A DNA stretch of 64,000 nucleotides from Malaya genurostris (GCF_030247185.1 NC_080571.1:348870254-348934253); one strand, 5' to 3'; shown: positions 11,781 through 23,418, counted from the stretch's first letter. Notes: generated from the letters alone by a model not told the origin. Program-made: numbers and translations.

Positions 11781-13089
11781 AACGATCGGCAATTAGTTAA
11801 TGTTGTTGTGATATAAATTGCATTCTACCGTTTCAATTAAATCGTAGGGCAAACCTGAGGGATGATCTTGCAATTGTAGGGCATACATACGGACAGCTTG
11901 CCGTACAGTTCCGTTCATTAGCCGACATGCAAATGACGGACTGCAGTTTAATTGCAATCGTAATTTCTGTTGTTCAGGGACAATATGATAGAACGAAAAG
12001 CTAGCCAATGTTTGCTAATTAAAAACGTTCCAATCATATATTGTTTAAAGTATTGGAAAGTTTAAAACTATTGACACAAGCTATTCAATCTAATCCAACA
12101 GAAATAATTCTCTTAAAGCACATTTCGATTTACTTTTGTGCCTCATCAAAAACAATACAGCATATTGAATAATAATAATTAAGAACAAATGTACCGAACC
12201 AAACGCTCCGTCATCGTCGATGTCTAGTCCTAAGTCAATTGCTATTGGCTTTAAACGGTGTGAATTTCGAGCTTCGGTTGAGAAAATTATAGTTTCACTA
12301 CCGTAGCAAATGTATCTCAATCTTAAGAAGGTGCGTGCAATTCAATTGAACAAATCTAATAGTGCAATAAACATTATATTCTTCCCTGAAATTTTAGTAC
12401 ACCTTCTTACCTTCATTGTTGTTGTTTTTGCAAATAATTTCTTCTGTAATTCATGCATAAGAATTGAATTCATATTTTTTTCAATTCATCAAATTTTGAA
12501 TAATTCTGTTCCTTGTAAAGAAAAAAAACAATATTGAGAAAGTGTAAGGAACATCATGATCGTCAGAAAAAGTTCATTTCATTATCACTCGTGAAAAAAT
12601 CAGCCTGTGTAACAGCATGTGTGTGTGTTTTTTTTTTCAAAAAGTTTTGATGGAATTTATTAGAATTTTTTTATTGTAAGTAAAGTAATTTCTATGACCC
12701 CCATCCAAATTTCATCAAAAATATTTTATTACTTCAGAAGAAAAAAAACAACCTCATTTTTGCGACTCCAATGTAAGTTTTTGGTTTCAAGAGTTTTTGT
12801 CATTAAATTCACTGAATGTAATATTTTTTCTTCAGTTTTCCAGATAACAATGAAATTAAGTACCAAAGAATGTTTCAGAAAATGTTTCATAAATAAAGAT
12901 CTTAGAATACACAATCGGGCCCTTTGGGCTACAGAGCAGTACCCAGCCTTCAGCCACTGCTAATGAACAGAGAAAAAAAAATTAAAGGAAAGAACTAGCA
13001 ACGGCCCTGAAATGTGCCGTTTTGGAAGAAAATAGTAAGAAGCCAAAATTTCGAAAAACGTGACTTTCAGATAAAAAATCATCGATCGA
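10440..13089. other. Single-copy DNA without a recognisable gene
   Basis: 10540-11300 is GC-richer, with CAG/GTT triplet runs (10790-10820 and 10997-11033) and a TATAAATATTA box-like word near 10849. That composition is common in insect upstream regulatory DNA. No exon with convincing splice sites and codon character was found. 12000-12960 is AT-rich and featureless. Confidence 0.45.
11746..11778. repeat. (CA)n microsatellite
   Basis: About 16 uninterrupted CA units. Confidence 0.97.
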
Positions 13090-13365
13090 AAAACTCACTG
13101 AAGAAAAGTTAGGTGCTGATTTTTTGCAAACGCGATTTTCACTGAAAATCAGTTGTGACTAGTTCACTAGCGAACATTATCCTTGATGATAACTGGAAAA
13201 AAGTTCGCACAATGAATATACATGATATAATTCTCGAACACAAGATTTTCGGGAAATGAATTTTCATAGCCGTAATATCTCAATCCTTCGCAAAATACAT
13301 GGTGAATATATTCACCGATGAACAAAAACTGAACCTTTATGAAAGTGTTCAGTGCGCGTAGGGTA
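13090..13365 (+). repeat. Family B repeat, copy 1
   Basis: Shares an extended stretch with 42855-43165, including TAGTTCACTAGCGAACATT, GATATAATTCTCGAACA and GATGAACAAAAACTGAACC. The copy at 42855 interrupts a SINE-like unit, so family B is mobile. No coding capacity is seen. Confidence 0.75.
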
Positions 13366-13729
13366 ATAATAATTAAATCTTGTACGAATCTCTTTAGCGA
13401 TATTGCTGTGGGTGAAAATTTTTCATCAAGACAAGTGTCAGCGGCAAACAAAAAACCACTTGTGAACTTCGAGGTTCAGATTTTTGCGATTGCTTGTTTC
13501 ATGAATGAAAATTTCGGAAGTGATTTTTCAATTAGTGAGTTTTTTTTAGATAATCTCTTCAGCTGATTTTTTACGAGTGATATTGAAATGAACTTTTTGT
13601 GATCATGATTTTTCCCTACACTGCCTCAATATTATTTTTTCTTTACAAGAAACAGTATTATTCAAACTTTCATGAATAGGAACAATTATGAATTCAATTT
13701 TTATGTATTTTTATGATTTCCCCGGTATT

Positions 13730-13933
13730 CTTAATGGCGGCAATTTGTTACGCATGCACTTGGAAAAAGCTATACCTTATTTTGTGATTTCCGGCAAGAA
13801 CACAAAGGTTCCGTGCAAATCATTTGTTACCTATGAAAATCAAATGGCTACATGTCAATATTGTGAAAAACCTTCTTCCACACCAACCCCGAATAGCCCC
13901 AGCACATCGGTGACAGTCATCAACAACAATTAA
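13730..13933 (+). pseudogene. Probable LINE ORF1 (gag-like) fragment
   Basis: The translation runs LLRMHLEKAIPYFVISG, then an ENQMATCQYCEKPSS stretch with a CxxC half-knuckle, and ends at 13933. The pattern (an RxHL-type strand, a KxIPxxV motif, then a cysteine knuckle) resembles the end of the gag-like ORF1 of insect non-LTR retrotransposons. The second half of the knuckle is absent. A database comparison would settle the clade. Confidence 0.4.
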
Positions 13934-13945
13934 GCATCTTCCTCA

Positions 13946-14654
13946 ACGAAAGTCGTTTCGCCGAATGCCATTTCGCCGAATGCTATTCGCCGAATAGGTC
14001 GTTTCGTCGAAAGTCGTTTCGCCGAAAGGGTAAATTAGATTACATCATACTTTTTTGTGTTATTATGCCTCCTGTATAACTGATGTGACTCAGCCACATA
14101 ACCGAAGCCAAGGTGGCTTGGCGGCATAAAGCCGCCGAGGCGACGCCGGTTAAGTTGATCGACGACCCGCCGTCGGAAGCGGCGGCCTCTTGCATACAAA
14201 CCTGTAACCGCCTGGTTTGCCCGGTCTACTCAAAGCTAGGTTTCTTTGCATTAGTTAGGTCTGAACGAGTGGTAGCGAGGTCGGACAGCACACGAATCAA
14301 ATCGGTGTGGCGAAGCCGCATTAGAAATTTTTTCATTTAGTAAACGGAAAATAAAACACACAATTGCATGGTAGATACATACACCTATGCAATTGTTTTG
14401 ATGCTTAGCGGCTAATAGTTTCCTTGGGAACGCCGTTCCGAGGTCCATGAATCAATCTTTATTTAAGAGTTCAGGAATCTTTATTCATGATTTACAATTG
14501 TTGGTCAACAAAACGGGCGTTCATTTGTGTTTATTTGAAATCAATCCCAATTATAATATTAAGACAATTGCAGGAATCGACGAAACGACCCTTTCGGCGA
14601 AATGACATTCGGCGAAATGACTTTCGGCGAAATAGCTTTTGGTAAAATGACCCT
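13946..14654 (+). mobile_element. GGCGAAA foldback element, copy 2
   Basis: The left array of CGAAAGTCGTTTCGCCG units covers 13946-14030 and the inverted right array about 14578-14650, ending near GACCCTGGTCCC. The GC-rich core at 14080-14340 is about 85-90% identical by eye to copy 1. The 75-codon frame at 14113-14340 is open but begins at GTG and differs from copy 1 at many replacement sites. Confidence 0.8.
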
Positions 14655-16190
14655 GGTCCCTATAGAACAAGGTACACCAGCTGCAGCTAACAACTTACCC
14701 AACGCCTGGACAAAAAGGAACGATTATTCCGCCAACAACAGTGATTCCTAACCAATGGACTGAAGCGTGAATAGCGAACCACTGCTCCCCCTTCATTCGC
14801 TGGATAGCAATGAAAGCGCCTTTACTCCAAGAAAGAAAAGTTCCAGCAAAAAAAAACACCTCATATTGTGTAACGGCCTCATTCGTACTTAATTTTGAAA
14901 AGTACGAATGAGGCGAATAAAAAAATCTTATAAAAAATAGGAATTTTAAATATCTTTAAATTAGAATTATAAAAAATATTGAGTGAAAAATGGCCCTAGA
15001 CTACCGACTCTCCTTTATTTGTCATCAAAAAGTGAGATAATTAATAAACTCACAAGCTACTAGCTAATGCTTTCTCGATTCAAATGTACGGTGTCGACTT
15101 GATTTTATCGACTTCTGCATTAATAGTCGAATGAGAGGCTATAAATTGGTTTTTGTACTATAGCCCATCTGATGTTGCGAAATTGATTAAAATTTCTTAC
15201 TGGTTTCGTGAAGTGTATTAAATATCACCTAAATTTTAATCTTCATCACGAATGTAATAGATTTACATATATACCATTCGACACTGCTCACAGAGATCAG
15301 AAAATGTCGGTGTGTGGTACACTTATCAAAGATATGATTGATATCCATTTGATACAAACATTGTCTTGATGCGGGGCTGGTCGATGGAACGAACTCGGAA
15401 CACGATTTGCTCTGTATACAAAATGGGTTATTGGAATTCTGATTTAGCTCGCACCTAATCGACATACGGAAACATCGTTTTTCGTTAACCGATACCAGAC
15501 AGTGGAGCTTGGCATATGATTACTCTGCGTCGTTCAAAGAGTAACAACATTTTTCGATTGAAGTAGTGTGACAGACAGCAGTTCGAAGCTGCTCGTGGGA
15601 AATCCCTCGTGCAATGAAACGGTATCTCAAGCCTCTGTGCTTATCGATCAACACTTCGATATTGCTAGCATTGATTGATGGTCAGCGAAAAAATAACCGT
15701 TTTGCTGACAGACTGACGGACTGAGTACACGGTGGCAGTTATAAATTGAGGAAGTACTAACAATGCCATTTCCGAGGTAGAATTTCCGATGAGATGTGAT
15801 AATTTATTGATTTGTCTAATTATTGTAGGCTCTCCGGAAATTGGCTAGCGTAACTAAATGGATAGGCGGGGTGAGAAATAGCTTATCTGCTAAAAATAGC
15901 CGAGGCGAGATAAATAGACCACCGGACAATTTATCAGAAATGCTGCTGTTTGATCGATGTCGATGACCTTCATCTGTGCATGTCATGTGCATTTTTTGTT
16001 GGATTAGTCTTCAATACTCAATGCGAATGTAATTTGTTTTTATCACTTAATTTAATTCAATGTTATCGACCATTTTTGTCTACTTCTATTAGTACCCAAC
16101 GAGCAAACAGGCAGGAAAAAAACTGATGAGTGAAAAAGTGGAAATGAACATTTGCGAAAAAAATCACCAAAGAAGCGGAACTCAAGGTTA
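14655..16190. other. Single-copy DNA without a recognisable gene
   Basis: No coding or transposon signature apart from a short hairpin at 14876-14914. Confidence 0.45.
14876..14914. repeat. Perfect 15-bp hairpin
   Basis: The stem GCCTCATTCGTACTT at 14876-14890 pairs perfectly with 14900-14914 around a loop of 9 bases. It may be a palindromic terminus or a local cruciform sequence. Confidence 0.85.
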
Positions 16191-16221
16191 AACACTTATA
16201 ATGTTAGAGTTTATTGTTTAA

Positions 16222-16352
16222 CTTATGACGCTTTCGCTTGAAGTAGAAACCCAACTCAGTTTCGAACCTAAGTGCTGTTAAATGTATGCATTTGACAGCA
16301 ATTAGGTTCGGAGCTGGGTTAGTATCATCTTCAAACGAGAGCGACATTAGTG
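16222..16352. mobile_element. Short foldback MITE
   Basis: Two arms of about 60 bp are imperfect inverted complements: GACGCTTTCGCTTGAAG and AACCCAACTC on the left, and GAGCTGGGTT and CAAACGAGAGCGAC on the right. The loop is only a few bases. The whole unit could form one long hairpin RNA. Confidence 0.75.
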
Positions 16353-16757
16353 TCACTTAAGGCGCCGATTCGAACACTCCGTTACAGTTCAACTTTTATT
16401 TGACTAACTTGGACTAATTTTGAAACTACGATATGGTCCAGATTACGATCAATTGAGTCAAAGCTGCCACTTCCCGTTCCAGACAAAAAATCTTTAGACA
16501 TTTAACATTTCAAGAATGTTTCGTCAAATTTTCAAGTCGATTGAAGCAGAACTCTTGCTTTTTCTCAGTATGAGATAAGCAAAGGTAAAGGCCCATAACT
16601 CTCAGAGTTTTGTTCCGATAGGCTTGAAAATTTCATAGATTATTTTGGAAATGTTTTGCTAGAATAAAATATAAAGTAAAATATAAATAGTTCTTCAAAA
16701 GTGTTAGACCCTACCCGCCCCTTAATGAAAACAAAATACTGCACAAGCAATGAAATG

Positions 16758-16855
16758 GCAGAAAACGTTACTGCATCCACCGTATTCCCCAGATTTAGCC
16801 CCCAGAGACTATTTTCTGTTCTCAAATTAAAGAAAAAGCTTTGGATCAAATGATG
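16758..16855 (+). pseudogene. mariner transposase C-terminal scrap
   Basis: The frame reads QKTLLHPPYSPDLAPRDYF and then LFSN, a stop, and RKSFGSN. PYSPDLAPRDYF is the third-Asp motif of DD34D mariner transposases. Only about 32 codons remain. Family A sequence begins about 35 bases downstream. Confidence 0.8.
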
Positions 16856-16889
16856 TGATCATCGTTGCGACTGATGCGTTTTGCGTTCT

Positions 16890-17415
16890 CGTAAAAAAAG
16901 TTATGCAATCACAGTGAAAACCTACTTTTGAACCCAGGCCAGTTCGTGAAGTACGTAAAATGTATGTGTGTGCGTGCATGTTTGTGTGTATGTAACCGAC
17001 ATTCACAAACTTAGATTCAAATGAAAAGTTTCTTGATCTCAAACCATGCTATTGAATTTTATTCGGATTCGCTCAACCAATTTTCTTCAACTCAAATTTA
17101 AAGGAAAAACTACACAGTCAGAAAAGCCATAGTCTATTGATAATCAACTGGATCTGACTTCCGGTTCCGGAAGTACGAGGTAACACGCGAAAAATAAATT
17201 TTAAAAAATGCGCTTAATTCTCTCAGAGACCGCTCAGCCAATTTTCACAAATTTAGGTTCAAATGAAGGTTTTTACAATTCCATAAAACTCTACTCAACA
17301 TGACTTTCGATTCCGGAATCATGAAGAGATAAGTAAAAAAATCAAAGAAAAACCTTTTTAATCCACCACCTTATATTTCCAAAAACATCACCTGAAGATT
17401 ATGTCAAGATTTTTT
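16890..17415 (+). repeat. Family A repeat, degenerate forward copy
   Basis: Begins with the GTTATGCAATCACAGTGAAA terminal block, followed by a GT-rich patch and then modules with TTCACAAACTTAGATTCAAA and CTTCCGGTTCCGGAAG. Confidence 0.7.
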
Positions 17416-17439
17416 TTTCATACTCGAATAAAATCAAAA

Positions 17440-17865
17440 ACTTTCTTCAGGTGTAAACTACCATAACCTTATCAATTTGTAAACAGTTATAGATTAAAAT
17501 GTGGCAACCCCATACTGACTATATGAAATTGAACAAAGCACGCTGTGTATTAAGCGGTGGTATTTTCTTCTTCCGTACCAGCACGTACCGATGTGTACCG
17601 ATTTTATAACAGTTTGAAAGTTTTGACACTCATCGCCCTATAATTTTGGATGAAATGGCACAGTATCTTTTAAGACACTGAGATCTTTAACCGTTGCTCA
17701 GAAATCGAGTTCCGTTTGTGTAGCTTTTCCCAAAGCAGATTTATATATCCACCAACTAACAAGGTCTGTCAACTAGATAAATTTATCAGTAAATTTTATA
17801 AAAATGCACCTCGTTTCACCATCGCTTGTGAAAAAACCTCATGAAATTGATTTTTTTACTAATCT
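17440..17865 (-). repeat. Family D repeat (inverse of 38030-38520)
   Basis: Read inverted, it matches 38030-38520. Shared words include TTCGTATAG-type CAATTTC sequence, GTACGTG near GCAGCATGCTTTG, and GGCGAAACGAGGTG. Both copies abut family A modules, so D may be a longer member of the same mosaic family. Confidence 0.6.
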
Positions 17866-18320
17866 CACTGTAATACCGGAACTGGAAGTCGGATCTGAAT
17901 CAGCTTTTAAGGGACTTTTTAAAGAATTTAAAGACCTATCATTTGCATCTTAGTTTGTAAAAATCGGTTGAGAAATTTCCGAGAAAATAAGACGCGCTTT
18001 TTCTCATAGGTTTGCACATAATGACTTGTAATTCCGGAACCGGAAGTCGGATCGGGATAAAATTCAATAGGACCATAAGACCTTTTGTTTGAATCTGAGT
18101 TTGTGAGAATCGGTCACGTGAGAAAAGTAACAATTTTTTTCTTTTTTTTTGTGCATATCACACTATAAATCTGAAACCGGCAGTCAGATCGGGATAAAAT
18201 TCAATAGCAATCTATAGGACCATAAGTCCCAGTTTATGGAAATAAGTCTGAGTTTGTGGAAATCGGTTCAGCCATCTCTGAGAAAATCGAGTGACATTAT
18301 TTTTTATCGAGAGACAAAAA
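17866..18320 (-). repeat. Family A repeat, inverted copy with tandem modules
   Basis: Three successive modules at about 17866, 18029 and 18165 repeat the GGAAGTCGGATCGGGATAAA-type phrase, as in 1-385. The length of each module is about 120-160 bp. Confidence 0.75.
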
Positions 18321-18379
18321 TACATTCAACTTCTTCAATTGAACAGATTTAGTTAGTTGATGACCAAACCGGTAAATGT

Positions 18380-19140
18380 GCTTGTATATGCACTTCAATT
18401 TCTCAGACACGGCAAAACCGATTTTCACAAACGTAGATTTAAATGAAAATCATGTTCTCATAAGTTGGTGAAGAATTTCGCCCAGATTCGACTTCCGTTT
18501 ACGGGTTTACGTTTAGAATGTTGTTTGACTTTTGTTCGGATTTGACTTTCGGCTCCAGAACGACAGAGTGAGATGTGTTTTAAATTTTAAATCGTCATTT
18601 TGAGTGAAAATGCAAAAAAGAAAGAGTTCCCATTAATTTGGGTCAAACTTGTTATAAATTGAAAAGTTATGCTAATGTATGCCCAAACAAGCCTTTTAAT
18701 ACTTATTTAATATTCAATGGCAAGCGTGAAAACCTGGAAAACGGCTGCCTCAGTCTTATAGTACAAACGAATGTTGTTTACTGTCCGACGTTTCAGCCTT
18801 TGGTGTAAGCCTTTTTCAAGGAAAATAAGTCTATTTGGTCAAATTGACCAGACAACGTAGCGTCAGACATCGACGTTTTGACTATAAACGATAAACTTTA
18901 TTTTCCTTGAAAAAGGCCTACACCAAAAGCCGAAACGTCGGACAGTGAACATTCGTTTGTATGATAAGACTGAGACAGCCGTTTTCCAGTTTTCCACGAT
19001 TATCACCCCAGTCGAAATCAAGTATAACTTCAATGAAAAGTTTTTTTATTTTTTGAAGAGTTCCTCTGAAAAGTTATTGGAAATATGAGTTATTTGAGAA
19101 AGGCATTATAAAACCGCTAGGAGATTTTTTATTAGGCTAA
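18380..19140 (+). repeat. Family A repeat interrupted by a foldback insertion
   Basis: The left part (18380-18600) carries AACCGATTTTCACAAACG and CGACTTCCG modules. The characteristic 3' block GAGAAAGGCATTATAAAACC appears only at 19098-19135, after a foldback unit at 18725-18998. Confidence 0.6.
18725..18998. mobile_element. Foldback unit with GAAACGTCGG motif
   Basis: Arms at 18725-18826 and 18896-18998 are inverted complements, around AACGGCTGCCTCAGTCTTAT and ATAAGACTGAGACAGCCGTT. The right arm contains AAAAAGGCCTACACC then GCCGAAACGTCGG (18905-18941), which resembles the 3' signature of Penelope-like and some LINE elements. The arrangement suggests two tail copies head to head. Confidence 0.7.
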
Positions 19141-19389
19141 GAAGAAATCGTGATATCACAGTGGTACAGGAATGTTGGAAGGCCGAAAATGTTTAACAGT
19201 GGTCAATTGGAACTCGATTTAAAAACAAATATTTGGCACATTTGGCTGAAACTGGAACCAGATATCATCAGCTACACATCAAGCCGATGAAGTTTGTTAC
19301 AGCCAACACTAGTCTTTCCATTCTAGATATGGCCAAAAGGGACAACGGCAACTTTCAAACGGTGCGGGAATGCTTTTCAAAGAAGGATA

Positions 19390-19760
19390 CACCAGGCCCT
19401 TTTGCGAGCCTGCTTTGATGAAACACAAGGGCTACACCTTGATCGATGACGAAACATACGTCAAGTTCGATTTTAAACAGGGAATATTTGGCAAGCGATT
19501 TGCAGTTGTGGCCTGACAATGGAATCATTGATTACAAACCCGAAAATTACATACCAAGTTTGTATCGAAGAATGCCAGAATTCGCAAGTCGTCGTTTTTT
19601 GGCTCGATTTGGCCAGTTGCCACTACTCCAAGGTTGTTCTGGTTGTTGCTGGTGTGCTGGCAACAAGATCGATTTTATCTTCAAACTAAAGAATTGACTT
19701 CGATGAAGCGGCAGGGGAAGTCCTACAAAAGATGAAGGTTCAAGATTTTGATCGACCAAG
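19390..19760 (+). pseudogene. ITmD37E transposase relic
   Basis: Two catalytic blocks remain: LIDDETYVKFDFKQ (first Asp, about 19439-19480) and, in another frame, FWLDLASCHYSKVV (second Asp, about 19598-19640). The Glu block is not recognisable. The closest relative here is the element at 917-1896, from the shared LASCHYSK sequence. Confidence 0.75.
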
Positions 19761-19828
19761 ATAAATATGTAATCATCTAATACTATAGGCTCGAAGTTTT
19801 GATAAAAGTTCTGTAAAACAACAATTAA

Positions 19829-20453
19829 GGTCTGAGGCCAGTGTTCTTAAGGGTGTTTTAGAGGGCTGTTTTCACGCTTCAAATCTGATTGATGATGTCT
19901 TACAAAATTAGTTTAGATTTTTCTGTGAAAATTTCAGAATGATTCATTGACTTTAGCGATCGGGAAAGTCTTTTTTCTGAAGGAAGAATTGCATAGCTGA
20001 AAACGCCAACCTGTTCATTGAATATCTCGCCTTCAAAAGCATGGATAAAAAATCTATCCTGACAATGTCTATATAATTTAATTTAGATGCGATTAGTGCA
20101 TAAAATCATATATGTTGTCGCGATAAAAATGAAGTGAATGTTATTTTTGTGAAGGTAAGTCGATTTCTGTGCACGCGCCATTTTTTCTGCTCCAGTTTCC
20201 TGGTAACGAAACGAAAAATGAGAGAGAAATGAAATCGGCTGCCAAACAAGCGGTAGCTTTATTGGATGCAGACACATTTTATGCTTATATATGTCAATCC
20301 CATTTGACCGATTTATGTAGTCAAACTTGTAACCGAAAATATCGAAACTTTTCTGGCCACCCGGCCCATCGCGAGTCATTTTGCACATATGCGAGAGAAA
20401 TGTAATACGCAGAGCGAGACACGTGGTTATACGCGACCTACTGGCCTCAGCCC
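19829..20453. mobile_element. TTAA-flanked MITE (GGTCTGAGGCCAG termini), complete copy
   Basis: Terminal inverted repeats GGTCTGAGGCCAG and CTGGCCTCAGCCC bound a 625-bp unit. TTAA lies directly outside both ends (19825-19828 and 20454-20457). TTAA target duplication is the hallmark of piggyBac-superfamily insertion. A second copy starts at 31535 with the same TTAAGGGCTGAGG end. No transposase is present. Confidence 0.75.
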
Positions 20454-20530
20454 TTAATGAGTTTACTTATTGAATCACGAATTACGGGCCTCTTTGTGAC
20501 ATACAAATTTCGCAACCGATTCTTATTATA

Positions 20531-21718
20531 ATGAGTGTATCGAAAATAAGCTATCCTCAAATTTTTCTTTCAAATTATGATAAAAAACGATATTTTATTC
20601 AAACCAAAAATTGATTCTTTATTGTTCGAGGTTAAATTTGAGCATAATGAAAACCGGATGAAATTCACAAGTTTTCGAACTTTTGATCGAACGCTCTTCA
20701 TCAAGTTCCGGACAAGTGTTGCATCGCATTTTTTGGACGTTTGAGTCAAATTTTTTTGAACTCCTGCATGTTCCCAGCTATCTTACCAGTCTTCTTGAAG
20801 ACCCTATTCACAATTGCCCAGTAACGCTGACGGCAATTTGGTGGATTGATATTTTTCTCAACGAAATTTATACCCTTTTCCGCAAGCCAATTGAGAGTGG
20901 TTTTTGCATAGTGAGCCGACACTAAATCCTGCCAAAACAGTGCAGTCCATACTATGCTTCTTATATAAAGGCAACAATCTCTTCTGGAGACACTCAGATC
21001 GATAGTAATTTGCATTTATGTTTTCGGTAGTGTAAAAAATGGTTGACTGACAGGGACATATTGCTTGCCATACCAGTACCTTTCGAACGAATTTCTCCAC
21101 TTGAATCGTTCACATCCTTCCAAACGACGACAGTAAAGTATTGTGGACCTGGAAGGGTTTTTGAGTCCTCCTTTACATAAGCCTCATCGTCCATCAAAAC
21201 GCAAACATCCGGACACTGCAAAAAACGCGAATACAATTTCCGGGCCCTTGTTGCTGCTCGCTTCTTTTGTTCTACACTTTGTTTCGAGATTGTCTGCTTC
21301 TTGTAGGTCTTCAAGTGATTTCGCCTCTTGATACGTTGGATCATTCCGACACTCTTTCCTGCTTTTTTGGCCAAATCACGTATTGACATTGATTTGTTCT
21401 TCATGATTAGAGATACCACTTTCTGGCCCAGTTTCGGGTAGGAAGAACCGGATTTTCTGCCTCTTCCTGGTAACTCATCCAAATAATAGTGTTCCCAAAC
21501 TAATTAATGATGGTATTAACATTGGCAACCGCTTCGCCAATTTTCGCATAGTAATACCCTTCTCACTTAGCCATGTGTCCAGAACCTTAATTTCCACTTC
21601 CTTTTCAATACACGACATTTTGAAACCGCAGAATTTCAACCGCACAAACAAGTAAACAAACGAAAGCTGACACGTACAACACAATTGTATGTGAATAGCT
21701 TATTTTCGATACACTCGT
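20531..21718 (-). mobile_element. ITmD37E transposon with both ends and TA target duplication
   Basis: Ends AGTGTATCGAAAATAAGCTA (left) and its inverted match (right, about 21694-21718) bound 1188 bp. TA dinucleotides lie immediately outside (20529-20530 and 21719-21720), as expected for Tc1/mariner elements. The same ends bound the element at 33699-34853, so the two belong to one subfamily, distinct from the transposase at 917-1896. Confidence 0.85.
20655..21618 (-). pseudogene. ITmD37E transposase lacking the catalytic Glu
   Basis: ATG at 21618 gives MSCIEKEVEIKVLDTWLS and a helix-turn-helix. Then come KKAGKSVGMIQRIKRRNH and the first Asp in VLMDDEAYVKED. Frame changes follow near 21480 and again between about 21100 and 20990, with the second Asp in FWQDLVSAHY (Asp codon 20926-20928). 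At the third motif the sequence runs NPPNC directly into RQRYWAIV (about 20822-20832), so a short deletion has removed the catalytic Glu. The C-terminal helical region continues to about 20655. The protein cannot be catalytic. Confidence 0.88.
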
Positions 21719-21734
21719 TACAGAACAAAGATCA

Positions 21735-22325
21735 GAGTCATTTCACCGAAAGTCATTTCGTCGAATTTTTCAATCGCACTTCTGAAATTCTTATAGGTTT
21801 ATTCATGAACCTCAGAACGGAGTTCCCAAAAAAAAAACTTGTTGACTTTATTGTTTATTATCTTATCTGGCAATTTTTTACGGTATTTTCCGATAACTGA
21901 GTGCAGATGAAAAAATATCTAATGCGGCTTCGCCACATCGTTTTGTTCGTATGCTATCCGACCTCGCTACCGCTCGTTCCGATCTAACTGAAGCAAAGGA
22001 ACCTAGCTTTGAGTAGACTGGGCGAACGAGGAGGTGTCGCCACATCTATTATCTAGGAGATATAAAAACAAACAAATATTTTATAATGAATAATTAGAAT
22101 TTGCAGCTTCCTAATACATTAAGTTATGTATTAAAAATTACCCTTTCGTAAAAAATGACCATTTCGGTGTAATGGCCCTTTCGACGCAATGGCCCTTTCG
22201 GCGCAATGGCCCTTGCGGTGAAATGACCCTTTCGGCAAAATGACCCTTTCGGCGAAATGACTCATTCGGCGAAATGACTTTCGGTGAAATGGCATTTGGC
22301 GAAACGACTTTCGGCGAAATGACCC
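21735..22325 (-). mobile_element. GGCGAAA foldback element, copy 3 (inverted)
   Basis: A short left array (21735-21770) is followed by the core read backwards (CGGCTTCGCCACATCG near 21930). A long right array of TTTCGGCGAAATGACC units covers 22140-22325 and ends at ACCCGCTCCCA. Compared with the other copies, the GC-rich part of the core is deleted. It begins 17 bases after the ITmD37E element. Confidence 0.8.
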
Positions 22326-22329
22326 GCTC

Positions 22330-23145
22330 CCACAGCACAATTGCATTGGTTCAAGCTGTGATCCAGGTCTTATGTTACGCTCATAATTTACCTATAAAGT
22401 TTAGGGTTAGCATACTACTGCGATGTCCACCAATTGTTTCGTCGTGTTCTCACGAATTCCGTAAAACATTAAACGGCGAGTAATTTTTTAACTCAAGTCG
22501 CGATAAACGCACAAAAAAAGTGAAATTAAGTGTTGAAATTATCATTTACAATGAGAAACGCTGCGAGTAGTGCTGCTGTGAATTCAACCAAACAATTGGC
22601 TGAGTATTCAATTTATTTTACTGTTACGAAGCATGCAGAAGATTTTTTTTTCCATAAATAGTGTTAAGTAATGAACAACTTAGCAGCTCATTCGTTGTGT
22701 TTCGGCAAATTGGAGCAATTCGACAGCAGTTACTAGTGGAATTCAAGTTGTTGTAATTAATCCACCAGCAAAATTAAAGCAATCATCACCGTCTGTGCGT
22801 CTGCTTCATTTCCCGAATCGCTGTAATCGCTTGAAGAGCAGTCGAGAAAGATTCCCGTTATGTTCAGTGTCGGTTGCAATACATTTGTCATAAAAATGGT
22901 CACGCGAATCAAATTCTTTCCCACCAAGTGCATAAAATCGCTATCCCCCGGGACAAGAAACGAAATTTACAACTAAAATGTGTAGACATAGGTATAGTGA
23001 TTCTATCAGCATCTCCACAGATCGGTTAGATAGGTAATCAGCACCGTATGTGTAGATAAATATTGTAACGTACAGTCGTTCGCCTATGGCAAATCGGAGC
23101 CTGGTGCAGCCCGCTGATGATGACCACACTCGGATTATCATATCG
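22330..23145. other. Single-copy DNA without a recognisable gene
   Basis: A 39-codon frame starts at an ATG near 22551, with nothing to support it. No repeat or transposon signature. Confidence 0.4.
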
Positions 23146-23418
23146 TCAAACCAAAAGCATCCTTTTTGTTTTACGATGTTGTATATCTCGAGGGGGAAGC
23201 CAATAACAAACGGTAATAGCTGCAATAATAAGACCGATATTTAGAGAGACGGAGAAGAAAAGTAGTTGTAAAACTGTCAGAGTAAAAATTTTAAGTATTA
23301 TTTTTCCTCCTTTTGCTACATCAAAATTTACGATCATATTGTTGCTTTGAGCAAAATTTCCACCGTAGGAGCTTCGGAACTGTGTCGTGACTTTGTCCGG
23401 GGTCCAAAACGACCGCAT
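23146..23418 (-). CDS. Candidate 90-residue protein or exon with one membrane segment (unidentified)
   Basis: The frame opens with MRSFWTPDKVTTQFRSS, followed by a polar stretch. A hydrophobic segment of about 28 residues (LKIFTLTVLQLLFF to IAAITVCYWL, roughly residues 48-76) precedes a basic tail with HRKTKR. A single transmembrane helix with a positive tail is plausible, but AT-rich DNA yields such frames by chance. I recognise no family. It lies about 300 bases downstream, on the same strand, of the candidate signal-peptide exon at 23713-23826. If it is an exon, a possible donor GTAAAA lies at the HR codons. Low confidence. Confidence 0.22.
   Translation of the reverse strand: MRSFWTPDKVTTQFRSSYGGNFAQSNNMIVNFDVAKGGKIILKIFTLTVLQLLFFSVSLNIGLIIAAITVCYWLPPRDIQHRKTKRMLLV

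Noticed and set aside
13167..13451. 94-codon minus-strand frame
   Set aside because: Lies in the family B repeat and is not conserved in the copy at 42855.
22131..22346. Repeated FRRKSFRR-like frame suggesting a repeat protein
   Set aside because: Translation of the right array of GGCGAAA copy 3.
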